The position numbers and the translations under genes were made by a program. This document shows positions 1 through 6,056 of a DNA stretch of 6,658 nt, piece after piece. A model generated the notes under the pieces. It was given only the letters and a program-made list of their open reading frames with translations. It did not search any database and was not told the origin of the DNA. Source of the stretch: Gammaproteobacteria bacterium (GTDB taxonomy: Bacteria > Pseudomonadota > Gammaproteobacteria > Nitrosococcales > Methylophagaceae); the NCBI GenBank assembly GCA_003645385.1, contig QNEY01000095.1, forward strand, positions 1 through 6,658, written 5' to 3'. Position 1 is the first letter of the stretch. Each line of letters begins with the position of its first letter.

Positions 1-1
1 G

Positions 2-901
2 GTCAATACACTTATTGATTTTCGATATCAGCGCCACTTTAAAGCTGAACGTGGTGAATCTGGTAGAGGTAAATTATGTAGTGGGGCGCGTGGTGAAGAT
101 CTTGTTATCAAAGTGCCTATTGGTACAGAAGCCTGGGATGATGATACCGATGAATTAATTGGTGATCTCACCAAAGCTGGAGACAAATTGCTGGTAGCAA
201 AAGGTGGTTGGCATGGACTGGGTAATGCACGCTATAAATCAAGTACCAATCGTGCACCACGACAAACATCGAATGGTACAGAAGGTGAAGAGCGACGCTT
301 ACGCCTTGAAATGAAGTTATTGGCAGATATTGGATTATTGGGATTGCCCAACGCTGGCAAATCAACATTCATTCGTCAGGTATCCGCTGCCCAACCTAAA
401 GTAGCTAACTATCCATTCACAACCTTGTATCCAAACTTAGGTGTGGTAACAATGAAGGATGTACGCAGCTTTGTTATTGCAGATGTTCCAGGTCTGGTAG
501 AAGGTGCGGCTGAAGGTGCAGGTTTGGGGATCCAATTTCTTAGGCATTTAACGCGTACAAGATTGTTATTGCATATGGTGGATATGGCGCCTGCAGATGT
601 AAAACAAGATCCTGTAGAAAGTGTATTAACAATAAATCGGGAATTGGAACATTATAGTGATGCACTTGGTAGTCAGGACCAATGGCTGGTTCTGAACAAA
701 ATGGATTTAGTGCCAGAAGATATTCGCGAAGAACTGTGCCAAGAAGTATTAGAACGCCTGAACTGGCAAGGAAAAGTATTTAGAGTTAGCGGGCAATCTG
801 GAGAAGGTTGCGATGATCTGTGTGAACAAATCATGGATTATCTTGATGATCTGAAAGAAGCAGAACAAACTAAGTTAGAATCAGAGCAAGCCGAGGAGTA
901 A
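2..901 (+). CDS. obg: Obg/CgtA ribosome-assembly GTPase, 5'-truncated by the window edge
   Basis: Obg (CgtA/ObgE) is an essential P-loop GTPase that binds the 50S subunit and acts in late ribosome assembly and stress control. The frame is open from base 2, so the ATG at 113 is internal. By comparison with E. coli ObgE, about 52 N-terminal residues lie outside the window. Of the 299 codons seen, the first ~100 are the end of the glycine-rich Obg fold (RGEDLVIKVPIGT, then VAKGGWHGLGNARYKSS). The G domain follows: P-loop GLPNAGKST at bases 341-367, switch I YPFTT, switch II DVPGLVEGA, G4 NKMD and a G5-like VSGQSG. The C-terminus is a short acidic tail (KEAEQTKLESEQAEE) in place of the long acidic extension of E. 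coli, giving an estimated full length near 350. The stop is three bases from proB, and rplU-rpmA are the expected upstream neighbours. Identification is secure. Confidence 0.97.
   Translation, partial: VNTLIDFRYQRHFKAERGESGRGKLCSGARGEDLVIKVPIGTEAWDDDTDELIGDLTKAGDKLLVAKGGWHGLGNARYKSSTNRAPRQTSNGTEGEERRLRLEMKLLADIGLLGLPNAGKSTFIRQVSAAQPKVANYPFTTLYPNLGVVTMKDVRSFVIADVPGLVEGAAEGAGLGIQFLRHLTRTRLLLHMVDMAPADVKQDPVESVLTINRELEHYSDALGSQDQWLVLNKMDLVPEDIREELCQEVLERLNWQGKVFRVSGQSGEGCDDLCEQIMDYLDDLKEAEQTKLESEQAEE
894..898 (+). promoter_or_regulatory. Shine-Dalgarno of proB, inside the end of obg
   Basis: AGGAG sits six bases before the GTG at 905 and lies within the last codons of obg, whose TAA stop is at 899-901. 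It fixes the GTG as the proB start, since no ATG is nearby. It also implies that ribosomes finishing obg can load directly onto proB. Confidence 0.8.
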
Positions 902-904
902 AAC

Positions 905-2032
905 GTGACAAGCCCACACCAACAAATTGTTAATACCAAACGTTGGGTCATTAAGATTGGCAGTGCTTTGTTGACGCGTGTGGGTGAAGGTCTGGATTAT
1001 GATCGAATTCGTTGGTTAACTGCTGAGATCGCACAGCTTCGTGCTCAGGGAAAAGAAATTGTATTAGTGACATCAGGTTCAGTTGCAGCAGGTATGCAAC
1101 AGTTGGGTTGGAAGCAGCGACCTCATGCATTACATCAATTACAAGCTGCTGCTAGTGTTGGTCAGATGGGTTTAATTCAAGCCTATGCTTCAGAATGCAA
1201 ACAACACAGAATTCATACCGCTCAAATTTTGCTGACACATTCAGATTTATCTGACAGGGGGCGTTATCTCAATGCCCGTAGTGCATTACATAGCTTATTA
1301 GAGTTGAATGTATTGCCAGTTGTAAATGAAAACGACACTATTGCTACGGAAGAGATTCGCTTTGGTGATAATGATACCTTGGCAGCCATGACTACCAATT
1401 TAGTTGAAGCAGATGTGTTGGTGATTTTGACGGATCAGGATGGATTATTTGATTCTGATCCCAGACGAAATCCTGATGCTCGTATGATAGCTGCTTCAGC
1501 AGCCAGTAACCCTGCTTTAGATGCAATGGCAGGTGAAGGTGTTGGAGAGTTAGGTCGTGGCGGCATGGCAACTAAATTATTAGCTGCACGCCGTGCGGCG
1601 CGTTCAGGTGCTGTAACAGTAATATTATCTGGTAAAGAACCTGAAAATTTACAACGTCTTGCTGCTGGAACAGCTGTTGGTACATTATTATGGCCAGATG
1701 ATGAACCTATGACTGCCCGCCAGCAGTGGTTAATGGGCCATATGCCTAAAGGCCGTATTATATTGGATGATGGTGCTGTTAGCGTAATACGGCAACAAGG
1801 TCGTAGTATTCTGTCGGTAGGTGTGAAGCAGGTAGAAGGTGAATTTACCCGAGGTGAATTAGTAGTTTGTACTGATATGACGGGCAGGGAAGTTGCTCGG
1901 GGTCTGGTGAATTACAATGCTGATGAAGCTAATCGAATTATGGGGCATCCAAGTAGTGAAATTGAGGCTTTATTAGGTTATCTAGATGAGCCTGAATTGA
2001 TTCATCGTGATAATTTAGTGGTAACTAGTTAA
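905..2032 (+). CDS. proB: Glutamate 5-kinase (ProB), kinase plus PUA domain
   Basis: ProB phosphorylates the gamma-carboxyl of L-glutamate with ATP, the first and usually proline-inhibited step of proline synthesis in the cytoplasm. The 375 residues are close to the 367 of E. coli. The amino-acid kinase domain covers about 10-260: WVIKIGSALLT (Lys17, phosphate binding), VTSGSVAAG (55-63), VNENDTI with Asp144, FGDNDTLAA (153-161), LTDQDGLFDSDPR (175-187) and GRGGMATK with Lys224. The PUA domain covers about 281-356 (KGRIILDDGA, VNYNADEANRIMG). The start is GTG with a good Shine-Dalgarno overlapping the end of obg. proA is not adjacent, so the second pathway enzyme must be elsewhere. The gene is probably cotranscribed with obg, because no room exists for a separate promoter between them, and it ends at the terminator near 2085. 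Whether feedback inhibition is retained cannot be read from the sequence. Confidence 0.97.
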   Translation: MTSPHQQIVNTKRWVIKIGSALLTRVGEGLDYDRIRWLTAEIAQLRAQGKEIVLVTSGSVAAGMQQLGWKQRPHALHQLQAAASVGQMGLIQAYASECKQHRIHTAQILLTHSDLSDRGRYLNARSALHSLLELNVLPVVNENDTIATEEIRFGDNDTLAAMTTNLVEADVLVILTDQDGLFDSDPRRNPDARMIAASAASNPALDAMAGEGVGELGRGGMATKLLAARRAARSGAVTVILSGKEPENLQRLAAGTAVGTLLWPDDEPMTARQQWLMGHMPKGRIILDDGAVSVIRQQGRSILSVGVKQVEGEFTRGELVVCTDMTGREVARGLVNYNADEANRIMGHPSSEIEALLGYLDEPELIHRDNLVVTS

Positions 2033-2069
2033 TGGAATATTACTGAGTCGACAAATAAATAACAGACAT

Positions 2070-2100
2070 AAAAAAACCGGCATAATAGCCGGTTTTTTTT
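2070..2100. terminator. Bidirectional rho-independent terminator between proB and rpsT
   Basis: CCGGC (2077-2081) pairs with GCCGG (2088-2092) around the loop ATAATA. The stem is flanked by A7 (2070-2076) and T8 (2093-2100), which can extend it by seven A-T pairs. Either strand gives a GC stem followed by a U tract, so it can end both the obg-proB transcript and the convergent rpsT transcript. Confidence 0.93.
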
Positions 2101-2121
2101 AAGCGAGTTAAGTCGCTTAAA
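2098..2121. other. Second 9-bp hairpin, next to the rpsT stop and overlapping the T tract
   Basis: TTTAAGCGA (2098-2106) is perfectly complementary to TCGCTTAAA (2113-2121), with loop GTTAAG. On the rpsT strand the hairpin begins directly after the stop codon and is followed by A residues, so it is not itself a terminator in that direction. It may protect the mRNA 3' region or help pause polymerase. On the proB strand it lies just past the terminator and shares three T residues with its tract. The structure is seen; any role is inference. Confidence 0.5.
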
Positions 2122-2382
2122 TTATAAAGCGCGAACAGCGTTGTTCAAGCGGCTTTTGCTACGAGCTGCGGCATTTTTATGAATAATGCCTTTGCGAGCC
2201 ATTTTATCTAATGCTGGAACGGCAGCTTGGTAAGCAGCTGTTGCTTGCTCTTTGTCACCATCAGCGATAGCTGCGTGTAGTTTTTTAATGTTTGTACGCA
2301 TCGCTGAACGTTGACCAGCGTTAAGTTGGCGGTTGTTTTCCGCTTGACGTGCGCGTTTTTTTGCTTGTGCTGAGTTTGCCAA
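2122..2382 (-). CDS. rpsT: 30S ribosomal protein S20 (TTG start)
   Basis: S20 is a primary 16S rRNA-binding protein of the small subunit (bS20). The 86 residues match the usual length. The protein shows the expected basic helical pattern: ANSAQAKKRARQAE at the N-terminus, MRTNIKKLHAAI in the middle, and GIIHKNAAARSKSRLN near the C-terminus. The start codon is TTG at 2380-2382, with AGGAG at 2390-2394 seven bases upstream. E. coli rpsT also starts with UUG, and that weak codon is part of the translational autoregulation of S20, so the start is credible and the same control may act here (inference). The gene is monocistronic, with its own promoter at 2426-2454 and the bidirectional terminator just beyond its end, and it diverges from the xth-ampG operon. 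Confidence 0.97.
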   Translation of the reverse strand: MANSAQAKKRARQAENNRQLNAGQRSAMRTNIKKLHAAIADGDKEQATAAYQAAVPALDKMARKGIIHKNAAARSKSRLNNAVRAL

Positions 2383-2389
2383 AGTGTTT

Positions 2390-2394
2390 CTCCT
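2390..2394 (-). promoter_or_regulatory. Shine-Dalgarno deciding the TTG start of rpsT
   Basis: AGGAG on the - strand lies seven bases before the TTG at 2382. No ATG or GTG is available in frame at this spacing, and the family's conserved N-terminus begins exactly at this TTG. Strong SD plus weak start codon is the arrangement known from E. coli rpsT. Confidence 0.8.
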
Positions 2395-2425
2395 AAAAAT
2401 CAGCTATATATCTAAAGAACAGAGC

Positions 2426-2454
2426 ATTATCCTGATTTCTATCGTATTTGTAAA
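2426..2454 (-). promoter_or_regulatory. Sigma70 promoter of rpsT
   Basis: On the - strand, TTTACA (2449-2454) and GATAAT (2426-2431) are separated by exactly 17 bases. Both hexamers match five of six consensus positions. Transcription would start near 2418-2420, giving a leader of about 36 bases that contains the rpsT Shine-Dalgarno. Confidence 0.75.
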
Positions 2455-2476
2455 GAAATATCTAACTAAGTCTAAA
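2448..2476 (+). promoter_or_regulatory. Possible weak promoter for the xth-ampG operon
   Basis: TTGTAA (2448-2453) and TCTAAA (2471-2476) are 17 bases apart, each with four of six consensus matches. The -35 element would overlap the -35 of the divergent rpsT promoter, so the two would compete. This is the best candidate seen in the only intergenic space upstream of the operon, but the match is poor. Confidence 0.3.
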
Positions 2477-2532
2477 CGAAGCAGATTTCGCTAGGTGGTA
2501 TGATGTTGAAAAATTTATTTCGGATGGGAATT

Positions 2533-3315
2533 ATGAAAATTATTACAGCAAATGTCAATGGAATTAGAGCCGCTGGACGTAAAGGTTTTTTTGACTGGCT
2601 AGACGTACAACAAGCTGATGTGGTGTGTATTCAAGAAACCAAGGCGCAAGTTGATCAGTTAACTGATGATCTGTATCACCCAGAGGGCTATCATTGTTTT
2701 TATCATGATGCCGAAAAGAAGGGTTATAGTGGCGTCGCATTGTACTGTCGCCAAAAACCAGATGAGATTATTGTCGGTATGGGGAATGAAGAGTTTGATT
2801 CCGAAGGTCGCTATATTGAGGCACTGTTTGGTAATTTGAGTGTAATTTCTCTTTATATGCCATCAGGATCATCAAAAGAAGAACGTCAACAGCTTAAATA
2901 TCGTTGTATGGACCATATGATGAATAAGTTAGAGAAAATGAAAGAATCAGGTCGAGATTATATCGTGACAGGTGACTGGAATATTGCTCATAAAAATGAA
3001 GATATCCGTAATTGGAAAGGAAATCAGAAGAACTCAGGTTTTTTGCCAGAAGAGCGCGCATGGCTAGATACTCTATTTGATGAAGTTGGATTTGTGGATG
3101 CATTTCGGGAGTTAGAGCAGGAAGAACATCAATATACCTGGTGGTCTAATCGTGGTCAGGCTCGAGCTAATAATGTCGGCTGGCGGATTGATTATCATGT
3201 GTTGTCACCAAGTTTGAAAGGCAAAGTACAGTCCACAGAAATTTATAGGGAAGAAAGTTTTTCAGATCATGCCCCACTGATTATCGACTATGACTATGTG
3301 ATGCCGACAGTATGA
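2533..3315 (+). CDS. xth: Exodeoxyribonuclease III / AP endonuclease (ExoA-type)
   Basis: The product is a Mg-dependent enzyme of AP endonuclease family 1. The family cuts DNA 5' of abasic sites and trims blocked 3' ends in base excision repair. Counting from the ATG at 2533 (260 residues), the family's catalytic set is present: Asn7 in NVNGIRAAG, Glu35 in QETKAQ, Tyr108 in LYMPSG, Asp148 and Asn150 in TGDWNIAH, Asp220 in WRIDYH, and Asp245-His246 in SDHAP. The intact set argues against a Crc-like regulatory homologue without nuclease activity. The sequence resembles ExoA/NApe-type proteins more than E. coli XthA. The frame stays open to ATGs at 2500 and 2503, behind AGGTGG (2493-2498). I chose 2533 because family members begin MKIITxNVNGIR, but an 11- or 10-residue longer start is possible. 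The stop overlaps the ampG start (ATGA, 3312-3315). Confidence 0.93.
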   Translation: MKIITANVNGIRAAGRKGFFDWLDVQQADVVCIQETKAQVDQLTDDLYHPEGYHCFYHDAEKKGYSGVALYCRQKPDEIIVGMGNEEFDSEGRYIEALFGNLSVISLYMPSGSSKEERQQLKYRCMDHMMNKLEKMKESGRDYIVTGDWNIAHKNEDIRNWKGNQKNSGFLPEERAWLDTLFDEVGFVDAFRELEQEEHQYTWWSNRGQARANNVGWRIDYHVLSPSLKGKVQSTEIYREESFSDHAPLIIDYDYVMPTV

Positions 3316-4871
3316 ATGAAATTAGTCACCACAAAAGTTGGCTAGAAACAACAAAATCCTTTGCCCACCCAAGAGTGGTGACGATGTTATTTTTTGGCAT
3401 TTCGGCTGGTCTACCATTATTGCTGATTTTCTCATCACTGAGTCTATGGTTACGAGAAGCCGGTGTTGAACGTGCTGCAGTGACTTACTTTAGTTGGGCA
3501 GCATTGGGGTATTCATTCAAATTTGTCTGGGCGCCATTGGTAGATAAATTACCCCTTCCCTTTTTGACTAAGTTATTAGGCAGAAGAAGAGCGTGGTTAT
3601 TGCTATCTCAAATCATGATCATGATAGCGATTTGTGGGATGGCATTCATTAATCCTGCTGATGATGCACTCACCGCAATGGCATGGGCCGCTGTGTTATT
3701 AGGATTTTCATCAGCAACTCAAGATGTCGTCATTGATGCTTACCGTATTGAATCCGCAGAAAGTGATTTGCAGACATTGATGTCATCTAGTTATATTGCT
3801 GGCTATAGGATCGGAATGTTGATCGCAGGTGCTGGTGCTTTATTTTTAGCCAGCTATTTGGGTTCCACGATGGGAGAGTACAACTACCTTGCGTGGAAAT
3901 GGAGTTATCTTGCGATGGCCACTGTGATGCTGATTGGAGTGATAACAACATTAATAGTTTCGGAGCCTGACACCCAGATTAGTGATGATTCAATACATAG
4001 TAGACATGATTACCTAGGCTTTTTGTTGTTATTTGTATTGGCTGTGTCAGGGTTTGTAGCCAGTTTTTATTATAGTTCCAGCCTTGCCCAAATATTAAAA
4101 ACAGATTTGACAGATATTGTCGCCAATAAACATTTAGCAGGATTTGTTATTGAACTGTGTCGTTTGGCTTTTGCATTGACGGTGGCAGTTATTATTGCCA
4201 GATTTGTCATCTTATCTGGTGTAATTAAGCAACAACTGGTTGAGCAAACCTATATTGCTCCTGTAAAGGATTTTTTTCAGCGTTATGGCTGGTCTCTGGC
4301 ATGGCTATTATTAGCATTGATAGGTTTATATCGAATTTCGGATATTGTTTTAGGCGTTATTTCCAATGTGTTTTATCAGGATCTAGGCTTTAGCAAACCA
4401 GAAATTGCCAGTGTAGTTAAGAGCTTTGGTTTGTTAATGACTATTGTTGGTGGTTTTCTGGGGGGGATATTAGCTGTTCGTTTTGGAGTAATGCGGATCC
4501 TATTTCTAGGTGCATTATTATCAGCATTAACCAATTTATTATTTATGGTGCTGGCCCAATCTGGTCATGACATGGTGATGTTATATGTTGTTATTTCTGC
4601 CGATAATTTATCTGCCGGTTTGGCAAGTGCAGCATTTATAGCCTTTTTATCCAGCTTGACCAATATTTCATTTACGGCAGTGCAATATGCAATTTTCAGT
4701 TCCTTAATGACCCTGCTACCAAAAATATTAGGTGGTTATTCTGGCACCATGGTCGAAACGATGGGTTATCAACAATTCTTTTTGTTAACAGCATTAATGG
4801 GAATTCCGGTATTACTACTTATTATCTGGGCTGGAAAGCGATTTAAGATGAACCCTGTGTCGATAAAATGA
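3312..4871 (+). CDS. ampG: AmpG-family muropeptide permease (MFS)
   Basis: AmpG imports GlcNAc-anhydroMurNAc and its peptides across the inner membrane for peptidoglycan recycling; in many Gram-negatives this feeds AmpR control of beta-lactamase. Family marks are GISAGLPLLL (29-38), FSWAALGYSFKFVWAPLVD (60-78), GRRRAWLLLSQ (90-100), SSATQDVVIDAYR (133-145) and GYRIGMLIAG (164-173). The second half also follows E. coli AmpG (SFGLLMTIVGG, FTAVQYAIFSSL). About 14 hydrophobic segments are visible, near 22-45, 56-75, 97-113, 121-142, 160-182, 195-216, 234-254, 275-302, 325-352, 368-388, 393-414, 421-445, 449-468 and 487-507. The segments at 234-302 are an insertion between the two MFS halves relative to E. 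coli, while the E. coli C-terminal helix pair is absent. No clear Shine-Dalgarno precedes the ATG, which overlaps the xth stop, so coupling is likely. The exact substrate is inferred from family. Confidence 0.88.
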   Translation: MNEISHHKSWLETTKSFAHPRVVTMLFFGISAGLPLLLIFSSLSLWLREAGVERAAVTYFSWAALGYSFKFVWAPLVDKLPLPFLTKLLGRRRAWLLLSQIMIMIAICGMAFINPADDALTAMAWAAVLLGFSSATQDVVIDAYRIESAESDLQTLMSSSYIAGYRIGMLIAGAGALFLASYLGSTMGEYNYLAWKWSYLAMATVMLIGVITTLIVSEPDTQISDDSIHSRHDYLGFLLLFVLAVSGFVASFYYSSSLAQILKTDLTDIVANKHLAGFVIELCRLAFALTVAVIIARFVILSGVIKQQLVEQTYIAPVKDFFQRYGWSLAWLLLALIGLYRISDIVLGVISNVFYQDLGFSKPEIASVVKSFGLLMTIVGGFLGGILAVRFGVMRILFLGALLSALTNLLFMVLAQSGHDMVMLYVVISADNLSAGLASAAFIAFLSSLTNISFTAVQYAIFSSLMTLLPKILGGYSGTMVETMGYQQFFLLTALMGIPVLLLIIWAGKRFKMNPVSIK

Positions 4872-5452
4872 AGAAAATTTTCTGGATAGCCTTTATAGCG
4901 GCTGCACTGTGGAAGTTCTCAGGTAGTGATGCTGTAGTGCTTGGTCCGGGAGTAAAAGTTACTGAACCACCTGTTCAGTATGACTTAAAACAGGCTGATA
5001 GTTTTCAATTCAAGAGCTATCGCATTACACCTTTGGCAGAGTTTCAACTTAAAGGCAAAGTATTAGCGAGAGAAGATTATTCTTTAGGACGAGAAAGTGA
5101 TTTATCTCCCGTTGATTTTGCATTAGGTTGGCAAAACATGTCAGATGAAAGTGTTTTGGACAAGATCGATATTTCACAATCAGGGCGTTGGTATCGCTGG
5201 CGAGTGCAAGAGTTTCCCATCCCTAGAAGAATCATTGAAACTCAGAGTGCCAATATGCACATCATCCCGGCCAATGACAGGGTGGAGGATATGATTGACT
5301 TAGTTAAACAAGGTCAGCTTATTGAATTAAAGGGCTATCTTATTCGAGTTGATGCTGATGATGGCTGGCATTGGCAGAGTTCATTAACACGCGATGATAC
5401 TGGCGCTCATGCTTGTGAGCTGATTTATGTAGAAAGTGTTCTAATTAATTAG
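4868..5452 (+). CDS. Conserved-looking membrane-anchored protein of unknown function
   Basis: I cannot assign a function. The 194 residues begin with a short basic-hydrophobic segment (MKKIFWIAFIAAALWKF, 1-17) that should be a signal anchor or signal peptide; no clear cleavage site or lipobox Cys is present. The rest is soluble and presumably periplasmic, with dense blocks that look like family signatures: LGPGVKVTEPPVQ (25-37), LSPVDFALGW (79-88), ISQSGRWYRWRVQEFPIP (102-119), SANMHIIPAN (127-136), IELKGYL (152-158) and SSLTRDDTGAHACE (171-184). I recall similar uncharacterised proteins in other Proteobacteria, but this is memory, not a search. There is one Cys (183), and Trp/Tyr are frequent. 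The start codon overlaps the ampG stop (ATGA, 4868-4871) without a clear Shine-Dalgarno, so it is probably translated by coupling. A link to cell-envelope recycling is only inferred from position. Confidence 0.85.
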   Translation: MKKIFWIAFIAAALWKFSGSDAVVLGPGVKVTEPPVQYDLKQADSFQFKSYRITPLAEFQLKGKVLAREDYSLGRESDLSPVDFALGWQNMSDESVLDKIDISQSGRWYRWRVQEFPIPRRIIETQSANMHIIPANDRVEDMIDLVKQGQLIELKGYLIRVDADDGWHWQSSLTRDDTGAHACELIYVESVLIN

Positions 5453-5482
5453 AAAAGAAAAAGCCACTATAAATAGTGGCTT
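5453..5482 (-). terminator. Rho-independent terminator of ssb
   Basis: AAGCCACTA (5461-5469) pairs perfectly with TAGTGGCTT (5474-5482) around a four-base loop. Read on the - strand, the 9-bp stem is followed by TTTCTTTT, a good U-rich tract, about 37 bases after the ssb stop. On the + strand only a mixed tract follows (AGTGGTTATTCTTT), so it may work weakly for the ampG operon as well. Confidence 0.85.
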
Positions 5483-5519
5483 AGTGGTTATTCTTTACAT
5501 AACTAGTCTAAGGTGTAAA

Positions 5520-6005
5520 TTAGAACGGAATATCATCATCCAGATAATCAGCACCACCTTGTGGTGATCCATAATCAGGGCCTGCCGATGGTGATGCCGG
5601 TTGTGGTGTTGATGCTGCTTGTGCTTGTGGTGCAGTTGCATTTTGTTGATAAGCTGGCGCACTGCCACCGGCACCCTTGCTATCTAACATAGTCATTTCA
5701 TTGCCGACAATTTCAGTTGAATAACGATCTTGGCCATTTTGATCTTGCCATTTACGTGTCTGGATACGACCTTCAATATAAACTTGTGAACCTTTATGTA
5801 GATATTGTTGAGCTATTTCACCAAGTCGGTTACGTAACACAACACGATGCCACTCTGTACGTTCCTTACGTTCACCTGTTTGTCGGTCTTTCCAGCTTTC
5901 TGAGGTTGCTAGTCGTAGATTACAGATCGAGCCACCATCAGGAAAAGCACGACTCTCTGGTTCGGCGCCGAGTCTTCCTACAAGAATAACTTTATTTACT
6001 GACAT
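5520..6005 (-). CDS. ssb: Single-stranded DNA-binding protein SSB
   Basis: SSB coats single-stranded DNA as a tetramer during replication, recombination and repair, and recruits partners through its C-terminal tip. The 161-residue protein has an N-terminal OB fold (about 1-108: VNKVILVGRLGAEPESR, LATSESWKD, TEWHRVV, KGSQVYIEGRIQTRKWQDQ). A low-complexity Q/A/P/S/G linker follows (111-150), then the acidic tip DYLDDDIPF. Trp38 and Trp52 correspond to E. coli Trp40 and Trp54. Arg58 replaces E. coli Phe60, a residue that stacks on DNA. The start is ATG at 6003-6005 with AAGGAG (6012-6017) six bases upstream. No SOS box was seen in the 51 bases before it. It is either cotranscribed with the transporter upstream or has a promoter near or within that gene; TAGAAT at 6045-6050 is a possible -10 but lacks a good -35. 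Confidence 0.97.
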   Translation of the reverse strand: MSVNKVILVGRLGAEPESRAFPDGGSICNLRLATSESWKDRQTGERKERTEWHRVVLRNRLGEIAQQYLHKGSQVYIEGRIQTRKWQDQNGQDRYSTEIVGNEMTMLDSKGAGGSAPAYQQNATAPQAQAASTPQPASPSAGPDYGSPQGGADYLDDDIPF

Positions 6006-6036
6006 GGTGTGCTCCTTAAGCTTTGGTTATTTTTTA

Positions 6037-6052
6037 CGTAGCTCATTCTACG
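6037..6052. other. Small inverted repeat between the transporter gene and ssb
   Basis: CGTAG (6037-6041) pairs with CTACG (6048-6052) around a six-base loop, just after the transporter stop. On the - strand it is followed by TAAAAAAT, not by T residues, so it is not a standard terminator. Transcription could therefore continue into ssb. Five pairs are few, and the repeat may be chance. Confidence 0.3.
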
Positions 6053-6056
6053 ACGA

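Noticed and set aside
168..368. Open frame on the - strand inside obg
   Set aside because: It lies wholly opposite a secure obg reading frame, has no Shine-Dalgarno and encodes no recognisable protein.
2894..3103. Open frame on the - strand inside the AP endonuclease gene
   Set aside because: It is antisense to conserved catalytic motifs and has no initiation signals or family resemblance.
2500..3315. Crc-like catabolite repression protein
   Set aside because: Crc proteins are related to ExoIII but lack nuclease activity; here the Asn, Glu, Tyr, Asp, Asn and Asp-His catalytic set is complete.
5717..5989. 90-codon open frame on the + strand inside ssb
   Set aside because: It is antisense to the conserved OB fold of SSB; the open frame follows from codon bias of ssb.
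6006..6056. SOS (LexA) box or strong promoter before ssb
   Set aside because: No CTGT-N8-ACAG pattern is present. TAGAAT at 6045-6050 could be a -10, but no acceptable -35 lies 16-18 bases upstream of it.
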